NCBI GenBank assembly: GCA_041177965.1
Contig: JBEGWF010000011.1
Location: forward strand, 1 to 57,750
Length of the DNA stretch: 57,750 bases
DNA from: SXXZ01 sp041177965
GTDB taxonomy: Bacteria; Verrucomicrobiota; Verrucomicrobiia; Limisphaerales; UBA9464
Direction of reading: 5' to 3'
How positions within the stretch are numbered: the first letter of the stretch is position 1; each line of letters opens with the position of its first letter. Of the stretch, positions 33,803 to 41,637 are shown one piece after another. The notes under the pieces are model-generated. The model did no database searches and had not been told where the DNA came from. It saw nothing but the letters and a program-made list of their open reading frames with translations. Position numbers and translations under genes: made by a program.

Positions 33803-34192
33803 ATGAGCCCACCGCTTCCAGTCGTTCGTTTGCGTGAGCGCTGCATCATCGGGGCCTCGCTCCTGCCGCCGGTGGCGCTGCTGATGCTGGCGGCCCGCGT
33901 CGGTTGGGTGCCGGTTCCGGTGCGGTATTGCCTGATGGCGATGCCTCTCGTGATGGGGTTGGGAATGCTGCTCCCGTCGGTCTTCGAGCCCTGGCACCGA
34001 TGGCTCTCTCGAGGGCAGTCCTGGTTGGGTCGACGGTTGGTGTTCCTCGTCCTGCTGGCGGTGTACGGGCTGGCCCTGGTCCCGATCGCCCTGCTCATGC
34101 GATGGGCGGGTCAGCGCCCTGTCGACCTGGCGCGTTCGGGTTCCAGTTGGGTGAAGTCGAAGGGGCATGGGTCCCTCCGGGATCCGTTCTGA
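33803..34192 (+). CDS. SxtJ-like membrane protein
   Basis: 129 residues, starting 2 bp after the carbamoyltransferase stop. Hydrophobic helices lie at ~14-33, ~41-60 and ~78-100; the third ends in LALVPIALLMRWAGQRPVDL, which resembles the conserved VxPIGLxMRxxGxDPL of SxtJ-family proteins, and the tail GSSWVKSKGHGSLRDPF resembles their soluble SYW-rich end. Family recall, not a search. In saxitoxin clusters sxtJ sits directly by sxtI and sxtK; the same association is seen here. Function unknown. Confidence 0.78.
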   Translation: MSPPLPVVRLRERCIIGASLLPPVALLMLAARVGWVPVPVRYCLMAMPLVMGLGMLLPSVFEPWHRWLSRGQSWLGRRLVFLVLLAVYGLALVPIALLMRWAGQRPVDLARSGSSWVKSKGHGSLRDPF

Positions 34193-34237
34193 TCCTCGAC
34201 AGAAACCGATCGTCCGTTGAAAGTTGTCCGGTTGCCT

Positions 34238-35356
34238 ATGAAGACCTCCCTCCCTCTGGCCTTGGCGTGCGCCGCCCTGGCTTCCGCCCCCGTCCTCCTG
34301 GCCCACGACACGGGATCCGCTCCCCACGATCACGGCCCCACCGCGGTGCCCGTGACCTTCCAGGTCGAGAAGAAGGGGCCCGTGAAGGCTCCCGCCGCCC
34401 AGGAGAAGTCGGCGGTGCCGCAGGTGAGCGGTCAGGGTTTCTGGAGGTTCGCGCCCGTCGCCAACGCCATGCCGGTGCCGGCCGAGGCCCAGTCCTTCGT
34501 GAAGGGGGCCCATGGCACGCTCATCGTCGACAGCGAGCGCGACGTGGTCTACTGGGGTCTCGAGAAGGTGGGGTGGGTCGGTTTCAGCGACCGTCTCAAG
34601 ACCTCCTGGGTGGTGAAGGGCGACCCGTCCATCGCCTCGGGCAATCTTCACGGTGCCGACCTCTTCCCGCGCAAGGGACAACTTCCGCTCGTGGTCGCGG
34701 CCGACAACGTCGAGGGCGAGATCCTGCTGTCCGACACGACCTTCCGCACGGTGGAGAAGCTCAAGATCCCCGATGGCGGTCCCTATGCCGACAAGAAGGG
34801 TTGGGCTCCGACCGATGCGGCCTTCGCGGGCGACAAGACCCTGTGGGTCACCGACGGCTACGGCCGGCATTGGTTCATGGATGCCGATGCCAAGCCCATG
34901 AAGTACCGGGGCAATTTCTACGGCGGCGATCGCATGAGCCAGACGCCGCACGGCATCACCTTCGATCCCAAGCGCAACGAACTGTACGTCTCGGCCCGCC
35001 CGGAGGCGCAGGTCCACGAGTGGTCGCCCAAGACCCGCAAGACGCTGGCGATCCACCAGTTGCCCAAGGGTAGCGCCGCGTGCGACACCGATCTCTGGGG
35101 AGACTACCTGCTGGTGCCCTGCCTCACCGGCCCGAACAACACGCCGGGCCCGATCTACATCATCAACCTCAAGACCAAGGCCGTGGTCAGCACCATCAAG
35201 CCCAAGGAGGACCTGGGCTATGGTTATGCGCAGCACATGCACGACGCCTGCTGGTACGTCGTGGGCAAGGGCCGCAGCGCCAAGGTGTACATCCTCTTCA
35301 CCGCCTGGAACCCGGGTGGCGTGGGTGCCCTCGAGTTGGTCAACCTCAAGGACTGA
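34238..35356 (+). CDS. Secreted beta-propeller protein of unknown function
   Basis: 372 residues. Signal peptide at residues 1 to ~22 (SAPVLLAHD) and a His/Asp-rich mature N-terminus (HDTGSAPHDHGP) that may bind metal. The rest has repeated short beta segments of NHL/SMP-30-like type: NLHGADLFPRKGQLPLVVA, DRMSQTPHGITFDPKRNELYV and SAACDTDLWGDYLLVPCL. Propeller proteins like this are common in Planctomycetes/Verrucomicrobia; no catalytic motif is evident. ATG 34238 precedes the signal peptide; a TTG at 34217 is less likely. It follows the SxtJ-like gene by 45 bp but need not belong to the same system. Confidence 0.75.
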   Translation: MKTSLPLALACAALASAPVLLAHDTGSAPHDHGPTAVPVTFQVEKKGPVKAPAAQEKSAVPQVSGQGFWRFAPVANAMPVPAEAQSFVKGAHGTLIVDSERDVVYWGLEKVGWVGFSDRLKTSWVVKGDPSIASGNLHGADLFPRKGQLPLVVAADNVEGEILLSDTTFRTVEKLKIPDGGPYADKKGWAPTDAAFAGDKTLWVTDGYGRHWFMDADAKPMKYRGNFYGGDRMSQTPHGITFDPKRNELYVSARPEAQVHEWSPKTRKTLAIHQLPKGSAACDTDLWGDYLLVPCLTGPNNTPGPIYIINLKTKAVVSTIKPKEDLGYGYAQHMHDACWYVVGKGRSAKVYILFTAWNPGGVGALELVNLKD

Positions 35357-35408
35357 TCCCCCCAGGGGGGCGGCTGTTCGGGTCGCTCCCCGGGGCTCCT
35401 TCGTTCCG

Positions 35409-36203
35409 ATGCGCGCCTATCACGATCTGCTCCGTTGGGTTCTCGACCAGGGGACCTTCAAGGCGGACCGCACCGGCACGGGAACCCACTCGGTCTTCGG
35501 GGCGCAGACGCGCTTCCGGTTGTCCGACGGGTTCCCGCTGGTCACCACGAAGAAGGTCCACTTCAAGAGCGTCGCCTACGAGTTGCTGTGGTTTCTCCGC
35601 GGCGACACCAACGTGCGCTGGTTGCAGGAGCACGGGGTGAGCATCTGGAACGAGTGGGCCGACGCCGACGGGAACCTGGGGCGGGTGTACGGGGCCCAAT
35701 GGACCGACTGGCGCGGGGCCGATGGTCGGTCGATCCATCAGATCGACAACGTGGTCTCGCAGATCCGCCGGAATCCCGACAGCCGGAGGCTCATCGTCAG
35801 CGCCTGGAACCCCTCCGAGGTCGATGCCATGGCGCTGCCGCCGTGCCACACGCTCTTCCAGTTCTACGTCAGCGATGGGCGGTTGAGCTGCCAGTTGTAC
35901 CAGCGCAGCGCCGACCTGTTCCTGGGGGTCCCGTTCAACATCGCCAGCTACGCCTTGCTCACCCACATGGTGGCCCAGGTCACGGGTCTGAAGGTGGGGG
36001 ATTTCGTGCACACCTTCGGTGATCTGCACCTCTACGCCAACCACCTGGAGCAGGTGAGGGAGCAGTTGTCCCGCGAGCCGCGGCCGCTGCCGACCCTGAC
36101 CTTGAACCCGGAACGCAAGGAACTCCGGGAATTCGTCTACGAAGACTTCGTCCTGTCGGGCTATGATCCGCATCCGGCCATCAAGGCGCCGGTGGCGGTC
36201 TGA
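35409..36203 (+). CDS. thyA: Thymidylate synthase
   Basis: 264 residues, exactly the E. coli ThyA length. RTGTGTHSVFGAQTRF (phosphate/folate region), WRGADG, and MALPPCHTLFQFYV with the catalytic Cys near residue 146 are present, and the C-terminus is IKAPVAV. It methylates dUMP with methylene-tetrahydrofolate. No dihydrofolate reductase is nearby. Confidence 0.97.
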   Translation: MRAYHDLLRWVLDQGTFKADRTGTGTHSVFGAQTRFRLSDGFPLVTTKKVHFKSVAYELLWFLRGDTNVRWLQEHGVSIWNEWADADGNLGRVYGAQWTDWRGADGRSIHQIDNVVSQIRRNPDSRRLIVSAWNPSEVDAMALPPCHTLFQFYVSDGRLSCQLYQRSADLFLGVPFNIASYALLTHMVAQVTGLKVGDFVHTFGDLHLYANHLEQVREQLSREPRPLPTLTLNPERKELREFVYEDFVLSGYDPHPAIKAPVAV

Positions 36204-36268
36204 GCCTCCGCGCCTCCGGAAGGGGGCGGGTGTCCGTGTCGGTGCCGTCCCTTCGAGTGGAATGTCCC

Positions 36269-37054
36269 ATGAATCTTGAACTCCAGGACCGGGTGGTGCT
36301 CATCACCGGCGGCGCCGCGGGCATCGGCGAGGCCGCCGTCCGGGCCTTCGCCACCGAGGGCGCGATCGTGTGGTTCGCCGACCGCAATGCCGAACGGGGC
36401 CGCGCGCTGGCCGCCGAGGTGCCGCGTTCGGTCTTCGCCGAGGGGGACCTCGCCGACCCCATGTTCTGCGCGGAGCTGATCTCATCCGTGCTTCGCGAGG
36501 CCGGGCGCCTCGATGTCCTGGTCAACAATGCGGGCGTCAACGACGGCGTGCCCCTCACGGGATCCCCCGCCGACTTCATGGCGTCGCTCCGGCGCAACCT
36601 GCTGCACGTGTTCGCCCTCGCGCACCATGCCCAGGAGGCCCTGTGCCGGTCCCGGGGGTGCATCCTCAACATCAGCTCCAAGGTGGCCGAGACGGGTCAG
36701 GGGAGCACCTCCGGCTACGCCGCCGCCAAGGGGGCCGTGAATGCGCTGACGCGGGAGTGGGCCGTCGCCCTGGCGCCGCAGGGGGTGAGGGTGAATGCGG
36801 TGATCCCCGCCGAGTGCGACACCGAGCAGTACCGGAAATGGTTCGCCTCGCAGCCCGATCCGGAGGCCGCCCGCGCGACCATCGAGCGGATGGTGCCCCT
36901 CGGTCGCCGGTTGACCTCGCCGGACGAGATCGCCGCGACGCTGGTGTTCCTGGCTTCGCCACGCGCGGGTCACATCACGGGCCAGTGGATCCATGTCGAT
37001 GGCGGCTACACCCACCTCGACCGGGCGATGACCGGCGGCCATCCCGGATGGTGA
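36269..37054 (+). CDS. Short-chain dehydrogenase/reductase (SDR), L-fucose-dehydrogenase-like
   Basis: 261 residues. NAD(P)-binding VLITGGAAGIGEAAVRAF, LVNNAGVND, the active-site Ser region NISSKVAETGQGSTS with YAAAK (Tyr-x-x-x-Lys), and HVDGGYTHLDR at the end. Substrate cannot be read from sequence; the C-terminal DGGYTHLDR end resembles sugar-alcohol or fucose dehydrogenases, so I offer that only as a possibility. The stop overlaps the start of the next gene by 7 bp. Confidence 0.85.
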   Translation: MNLELQDRVVLITGGAAGIGEAAVRAFATEGAIVWFADRNAERGRALAAEVPRSVFAEGDLADPMFCAELISSVLREAGRLDVLVNNAGVNDGVPLTGSPADFMASLRRNLLHVFALAHHAQEALCRSRGCILNISSKVAETGQGSTSGYAAAKGAVNALTREWAVALAPQGVRVNAVIPAECDTEQYRKWFASQPDPEAARATIERMVPLGRRLTSPDEIAATLVFLASPRAGHITGQWIHVDGGYTHLDRAMTGGHPGW

Positions 37055-37878
37055 GCCTCTTCGAGATCCTCCACGAGGATGCGGACCTCCTGGTCCTGAG
37101 AAAACCGGCCGGTCTGGTCTGCCATCCGACCAAGGGGGACGAGTATTCCAGCCTGGTCAGTCGGGTTCGGATCCATCTGGGGTTCGAACCCCACATGATC
37201 CACCGGCTCGACCGGGAGACCGGCGGGGTGATGGTCTTCGCCAAGACCGACGAGGCCGGGGCCGAGTTGCGTTCGCTCTGGGCGGCCGGACTGGTCACCA
37301 AGGAGTACGTCGCCCTGGTCCGTGGCCGGATGCCCACCGGCGAGGGGTTCATCGACGCCCCTCTGGGTCGCGAGGTCTCCAGTGCGGTGGCCATCAAGGA
37401 CTGCGTCCGGCCCGACGGTGCGTCCGCGCGCACCCGTTGGCGCACCGAACGATCCATCGAGCGTTGCGGGTCCGTCTTCTCGCGGGTCCGCGTCTGGTTG
37501 GACACGGGGCGAAAGCACCAGATCCGCATCCATCTGGCCCACCTCGGGCATCCGATCGTGGGGGACAAACTCTATGGCGGGGACGAGCGCATCTACCTCG
37601 ACTTCGTCGGGGGGCACCTGTCCGACGCGCAGCGCGGGTTTCTCGAGGTGCCGTTCCATGCGTTGCATGCCGAACGCCTGTGGTTTCCGTGGAGGGGTTC
37701 GGAACTGGGGTTCGAGGTCCCTCCCGAGCCCTGGTTCATCGACTTCGCCGCCGGACGCGAGGTGCCCTGGTTCGAGGATCCATTCGCCCCGTCGCCCGAG
37801 TCGCGGACGGTCCGTTCCGGTGGCGATTCAGCGGGCCCGGGTGCGGTCGTCCCAGGAGCGGATGCCCAGCAGGGGTAG
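37048..37878 (+). CDS. RluA-family pseudouridine synthase
   Basis: 276 residues. MIHRLDRETGGVMVFAKT contains the catalytic Asp, and DTGRKHQIRIHLAHLGHPIVGDKLYGG is the family's other hallmark. No S4 domain is present, so it belongs to the RluA/RluC-like class acting on rRNA or tRNA. The C-terminal ~20 residues (after EDPFAP) look unstructured and overlap the convergent DUF5722 gene by 51 bp. Confidence 0.9.
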   Translation: MVSLFEILHEDADLLVLRKPAGLVCHPTKGDEYSSLVSRVRIHLGFEPHMIHRLDRETGGVMVFAKTDEAGAELRSLWAAGLVTKEYVALVRGRMPTGEGFIDAPLGREVSSAVAIKDCVRPDGASARTRWRTERSIERCGSVFSRVRVWLDTGRKHQIRIHLAHLGHPIVGDKLYGGDERIYLDFVGGHLSDAQRGFLEVPFHALHAERLWFPWRGSELGFEVPPEPWFIDFAAGREVPWFEDPFAPSPESRTVRSGGDSAGPGAVVPGADAQQG

Positions 37879-39150
37879 CGCGAAGGCGAAGGCCGCGTCG
37901 CGGTCCGGGGTGTCGGCCTTGCGGAACACCTCGTAGATCGGCTTGCGGCGGTCGGGCGTGGCGACCGATCCCGGGGTGTGGGTCCAGAGTCCCAGGCGCA
38001 GGCCGCCTTCGTGGGCATGGTCCACGTGCCGGTGCAGGATGAAGGCGTCGATCCCCGGTTCCGCGGCCACCTGATGCCAGGCGTAGCAGTAGGCCGCGGC
38101 CTGCACGGCCTCTCCCTCGGCGCCATCGGGGGTATGGAAACCCTGTTCGCTCAGGATCACCCGGCGGGTGCGGCCCTGGTGCTGCAATCCGGGTTGGTCC
38201 AGGAACTCCCCGAGGGCCCGCAGGTTCCGGAAGGTGATCCGCGGGGTGGTCTTCCAGTCGGGGGTCGCCGACCTGTCGCGCCAGGAGCGCGGGTTGAAGA
38301 GATCTTCGGGGTACGGGTGGAAGGCCAGGTGCCAGTCGTAATCGCCGCCGGACCGGGCGATGCGGGCGAAGTGCTCCAGGAACGGTCGCCCCGGGAAGAC
38401 CTGTCCTTCCTTCCCGCCGGGATAGGCGATGTTCCAGTGGTGCTCGAGCGAGAGGAAGACGCGCCCGTTCCCGGAATGCCTCCGGACTGCCCGATGGGTC
38501 AGTCGCACGGTCCGTTCATAGTCGAGGGCGAACGCCTCGGAGGTGCTCGGTCCGAGGTTCGACCAGAACCAGTGCGAGTTGACCTCGTTGCCCACGATCC
38601 AGTTCCAGACCCGGCCATGCCGGCCGTCGGGACGGCTCCAGCGCTCGGCCAGGAAGTCCATCGACGCCTCGTACCAGGCCCGGCCCTCGGACGTCACCGT
38701 GTTGAAGGCCGACAGGTGGTTGGGACAGTTCGTGCTGTAAAAAGGATGGAGCAGGATCCTTCGGACTTCCGGATCGCCGCTCTCGTAGTTGAGCAGGATC
38801 AACGACACCACGATGCCGCGTTCGGACAGGGTGCGGATCTGCCGGTCCATGGCCTCCAGATAGCCGCGATGGAACCGATGGGCCCGCCCCTCGCGCACCA
38901 TCCCGGGATTGTTGGTGTCGCCCCTCGGATCGACCAGTTGGGCCAGATTGAAATTGAGCGCGGCATGCCGGATGCCGAGGGCGATCGCGTCGTCCACCAT
39001 CTGCACCTGCAGCCCCTTCTTGGAGGGCGGGCTGGGATAGGGCTCCGGGTTCGCCGCGCCGATCGCCGACAGGCACAGGCCCAGCGATACGGCGAGGACC
39101 CGCAACCCGGCCGAAAAACCCCGCGGGTGACGGCGGCGGTCCGCTCTCAT
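37828..39150 (-). CDS. Secreted glycoside-hydrolase-like protein (DUF5722)
   Basis: 440 residues. Signal peptide at residues 1 to ~33 (LRVLAVSLGLCLSAIGAANP). It then resembles a (beta/alpha)8 GH clan-A fold: HAALNFNLAQLVDP, GIVVSLILLNYE, WIVGNEVNSHWFW (acid/base Glu after Asn) and VILSEQGFHTPDG (nucleophile Glu). These are the expected positions of the two catalytic glutamates and match my recall of DUF5722. Probably acts on an extracellular polysaccharide. Its ATG overlaps the argA stop by 4 bp (ATGA). Confidence 0.78.
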   Translation of the reverse strand: MRADRRRHPRGFSAGLRVLAVSLGLCLSAIGAANPEPYPSPPSKKGLQVQMVDDAIALGIRHAALNFNLAQLVDPRGDTNNPGMVREGRAHRFHRGYLEAMDRQIRTLSERGIVVSLILLNYESGDPEVRRILLHPFYSTNCPNHLSAFNTVTSEGRAWYEASMDFLAERWSRPDGRHGRVWNWIVGNEVNSHWFWSNLGPSTSEAFALDYERTVRLTHRAVRRHSGNGRVFLSLEHHWNIAYPGGKEGQVFPGRPFLEHFARIARSGGDYDWHLAFHPYPEDLFNPRSWRDRSATPDWKTTPRITFRNLRALGEFLDQPGLQHQGRTRRVILSEQGFHTPDGAEGEAVQAAAYCYAWHQVAAEPGIDAFILHRHVDHAHEGGLRLGLWTHTPGSVATPDRRKPIYEVFRKADTPDRDAAFAFALPLLGIRSWDDRTRAR

Positions 39151-40436
39151 GGGGCGGGCCGCAATCGCTTGATGAGCACCTTGGATTTGCGCCCGCTCGC
39201 GTCGTAGCGCTCGCGTCGGGAGGGCGGGAGGTCGTCGGGGCTTCCCTCGATGAATCCGCCCTTGGAGATGAAGTAGGTGAAGGCCTGCGTGCTGAGGGTG
39301 ACCAATTCGGCCAGGCCCTGCTCGCGGGCCCGAGCCTCCACGAACTGGATCAGCTTCGAGCCGATGCCCATGTTCTCGTGGCTCGGCGCCACGTAGAGGA
39401 AGGCCAGCTCCCCCTTGTTCTGCTCGGGGTACTGGTGCAGCGCCACGCAGGCCACCGGATTCCGGTCGATCTCGTACAGGTAGTAGTCGCCCACCTGCTT
39501 CTCGATGGCCGTCCGCGTCCGTTTGACCAGTTCCTCCGAGGCCACCGAGTTCTTGGTCAGGTTGAGCAGCGCGCGGATGTCCTTCTTCAGGGCGCGCCGG
39601 ATCTGGGTGTACTCGTTGGCGTACACCAGCGTGCCGATGCCCTCGTTGCTGAAGACCTCGGCCAGAAGCCCCTCATCGACCTCGCCGTTGATGATGTGGA
39701 CCCGGGGCACCCCCGCCTCGCAGGCCGCCACGGCCTGCCGGGCCTTGGAGATCAGGTTGACCGGCCAATCCGACGGCAGCGGGTTGAGCATCTGCTTGAG
39801 TTCGCCCACGATGATCTGCCGGATCAGCCCGCCGCCCCGGTTCAGTCCGTCGACGGTGGTCAGGAAGATGAGCTTGGTGGCCTTGAGCTGGTCGGCCAGG
39901 GCGAAGGCGATGGTGTCCGAATTGACCCGGTAGGTCTTTCCGTCGCCGTCGAAACCGAGCGGCGGGATCACGGGCACGATGCCCTGGGCCAGCAGGGCCT
40001 GGAGCATCTCCACATCGATCCGCTCCACCTTGCCCGTGAACTGGTGGTCCACGCCTCCGACGATGCCCAACGGGTGGGCGATCACCGCGTTGGTGGAGAC
40101 CGCCCGGAGGTCGTTGGCCGAGAGCCCCTCGAGGATCTCGTGGGTCAGCCGGTTGGCCGCGTTGAGCGACAGTTGGAGCGTCTCCGCATCGGTGATGCCC
40201 GTGCCGTCCAGGTTGGAGGCGGTGACCCCGCGCTCCACGGCGAGGGCCGCGATCTGCTTGGCCGCCCCGTGCACCAGCAGGATCCGGATGTTCAGCGAGC
40301 GCAGGACCGCGATGTCGAGCAGCAGGTTGGGGAAGTTGTCGTCGGTGACGATCGATCCGTCGATGGCCAGGACGAAGACCTTCTCCCGGAAGCGCGGAAT
40401 GTAGCGGAGGATGCCCCGCAGGTCGGTGGGTTTCAC
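39147..40436 (-). CDS. argA: N-acetylglutamate synthase (amino-acid kinase fold plus GNAT)
   Basis: 429 residues. The N-terminal amino-acid-kinase-like domain has LRYIPRFREKVFVLAIDGSIV and NIRILLVHGAAKQI; the C-terminal GNAT domain has LAFLYVAPSHENMGIGSKLI, the acetyl-CoA-binding loop. This is the ArgA architecture that makes N-acetylglutamate, the first intermediate of arginine synthesis; an arginine-sensitive domain is expected. GTG 40436 is chosen because homology starts there; no ATG lies close. The downstream ATGA overlap couples it to the DUF5722 gene. Confidence 0.92.
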   Translation of the reverse strand: MKPTDLRGILRYIPRFREKVFVLAIDGSIVTDDNFPNLLLDIAVLRSLNIRILLVHGAAKQIAALAVERGVTASNLDGTGITDAETLQLSLNAANRLTHEILEGLSANDLRAVSTNAVIAHPLGIVGGVDHQFTGKVERIDVEMLQALLAQGIVPVIPPLGFDGDGKTYRVNSDTIAFALADQLKATKLIFLTTVDGLNRGGGLIRQIIVGELKQMLNPLPSDWPVNLISKARQAVAACEAGVPRVHIINGEVDEGLLAEVFSNEGIGTLVYANEYTQIRRALKKDIRALLNLTKNSVASEELVKRTRTAIEKQVGDYYLYEIDRNPVACVALHQYPEQNKGELAFLYVAPSHENMGIGSKLIQFVEARAREQGLAELVTLSTQAFTYFISKGGFIEGSPDDLPPSRRERYDASGRKSKVLIKRLRPAP

Positions 40437-40596
40437 GTCGTGATGTCGAGTCGGCGCGGTGCCGGGAGCCAAAGAACAGGCAGGAAGGGCGGTGCTGCAA
40501 TGAAGAAATCGTCCGGGGCGAGGGATCGGGCCGCGGGCCGCCCTCGGATCGGGATCCCGCCGATCCTTCCGGTGCTTGACTTCCTGGCTGTCGGGT

Positions 40597-40616
40597 ATTT
40601 CTGTATTCACAGAAAT
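40597..40616. promoter_or_regulatory. Perfect 8-bp palindrome overlapping the GbsR-like start codon
   Basis: atttctgt (40597-40604), attc, acagaaat (40609-40616) form an exact inverted repeat that runs into the ATG at 40615. A TTGACT sequence (40576) lies just upstream as a possible -35. The position is ideal for autorepression by the gene's own product, and the site may also act on argA, which is transcribed divergently from 40436. Confidence 0.55.
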
Positions 40617-41160
40617 GAAAGCGCTGAACCAGCTGTCGAACGCAGAACGGCGCTTCATCCTCCACTGGGGCGAGATGGGCACCAAGTGGGGCATCAACCG
40701 CACGGTGGCGCAGGTGCACGCGCTGCTCTACCTGTCGCCCGAGCCCCTCAATGCCGAGCAGATCCAGGAGGTGCTGGAGGTCGCCCGGTCGAACGTGAGC
40801 ACCAGTCTCAAGGAGCTCCAGGGCTGGGGCATCGTGCGCCTGGTGCACCTGCCGGGCGATCGGCGCGACCATTTCGAGAGTCTCAAGGATGTCTGGGAGA
40901 TGTTCCGCATCGTGCTCGACGAGCGCAAACGTCGGGAATTCGACCCCACCATGGCCGTGCTTCGCGAGTGCATCGCCGAGGCCGAGACCGCGTCGGACAC
41001 CGGTCGGTACAGCGAGGACCGCCTGCGGGAGATGCACAACTTCCTGGCGACCACCGCAGGTTGGTACGCCACCTTCCGGGGTTGGCCCACGTCGGTGCTC
41101 AAGCGTTTCTTCAGCATGGGCGACAAGGCGCGCAAGCTCCTGGGATTGACCTCCGAATGA
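40615..41160 (+). CDS. GbsR/MarR-like transcriptional regulator
   Basis: 181 residues. The winged-helix core is INRTVAQVHALLYLSPEPLNAEQIQEVLEVARSNVSTSLKELQGWGIV, the pattern of GbsR-type regulators. The rest is helical and probably dimerises. ATG 40615 is chosen over a TTG at 40576 because it opens the conserved part and sits in the palindrome. It is followed by the DCC1 gene 30 bp later. Effector unknown. Confidence 0.85.
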   Translation: MKALNQLSNAERRFILHWGEMGTKWGINRTVAQVHALLYLSPEPLNAEQIQEVLEVARSNVSTSLKELQGWGIVRLVHLPGDRRDHFESLKDVWEMFRIVLDERKRREFDPTMAVLRECIAEAETASDTGRYSEDRLREMHNFLATTAGWYATFRGWPTSVLKRFFSMGDKARKLLGLTSE

Positions 41161-41190
41161 CGTGGATCGGTCCGAAAAACCATTTCTGCC

Positions 41191-41637
41191 ATGACTGAAA
41201 CCCATTCCAAGATCCGTGGACCCGCCGAGGCCTGGGCCCTGTACGACCACGGATGCCCGGTGTGCCGGGCGACGGTCGGTCGGTGGAGGCGGGTCTTCGA
41301 GGCGCGCCGCATCGAATTCGCGGCCCTGCAGTCTCCCTGGGTCCGTGAACGGTTGGGATTGGCACCGGGAGAGCTTCCGGACGAGATGAAGCTGCTCACG
41401 CCGGAGGGTCGCGTGCTGGGAGGTCCGGTCGCCATCGCCTGGATGTGCCGGAGGGTGGCGTGGCTTTGGTGGGTGGGAGTGCTCATGGTGATTCCGGGAG
41501 TGGATGTGCTGACCCGATGGATCTACCGGTGGGTGGCCCGCAACCGCTATTGCCTGGGGGATGTCTGCGAACTGCCCCCGATGCGCCTCGACCGCCGCCG
41601 CCACCTCGCCGCCACCACCTTTCTGGAGACCCCGTGA
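41191..41637 (+). CDS. DCC1-like thiol-disulfide oxidoreductase family protein (DUF393)
   Basis: 148 residues. YDHGCPVCRATVGRWRRVF has the D-x-x-C-x-x-C motif near residue 22 in a thioredoxin-like start, and RNRYCLGDVCELPP supplies two further cysteines near the end. Two membrane-embedded stretches (AWLWWVGVLMVIPGVDVL) are possible. Its stop overlaps the GTG of the next gene (GTGA), so the pair is likely translated together. Confidence 0.83.
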   Translation: MTETHSKIRGPAEAWALYDHGCPVCRATVGRWRRVFEARRIEFAALQSPWVRERLGLAPGELPDEMKLLTPEGRVLGGPVAIAWMCRRVAWLWWVGVLMVIPGVDVLTRWIYRWVARNRYCLGDVCELPPMRLDRRRHLAATTFLETP

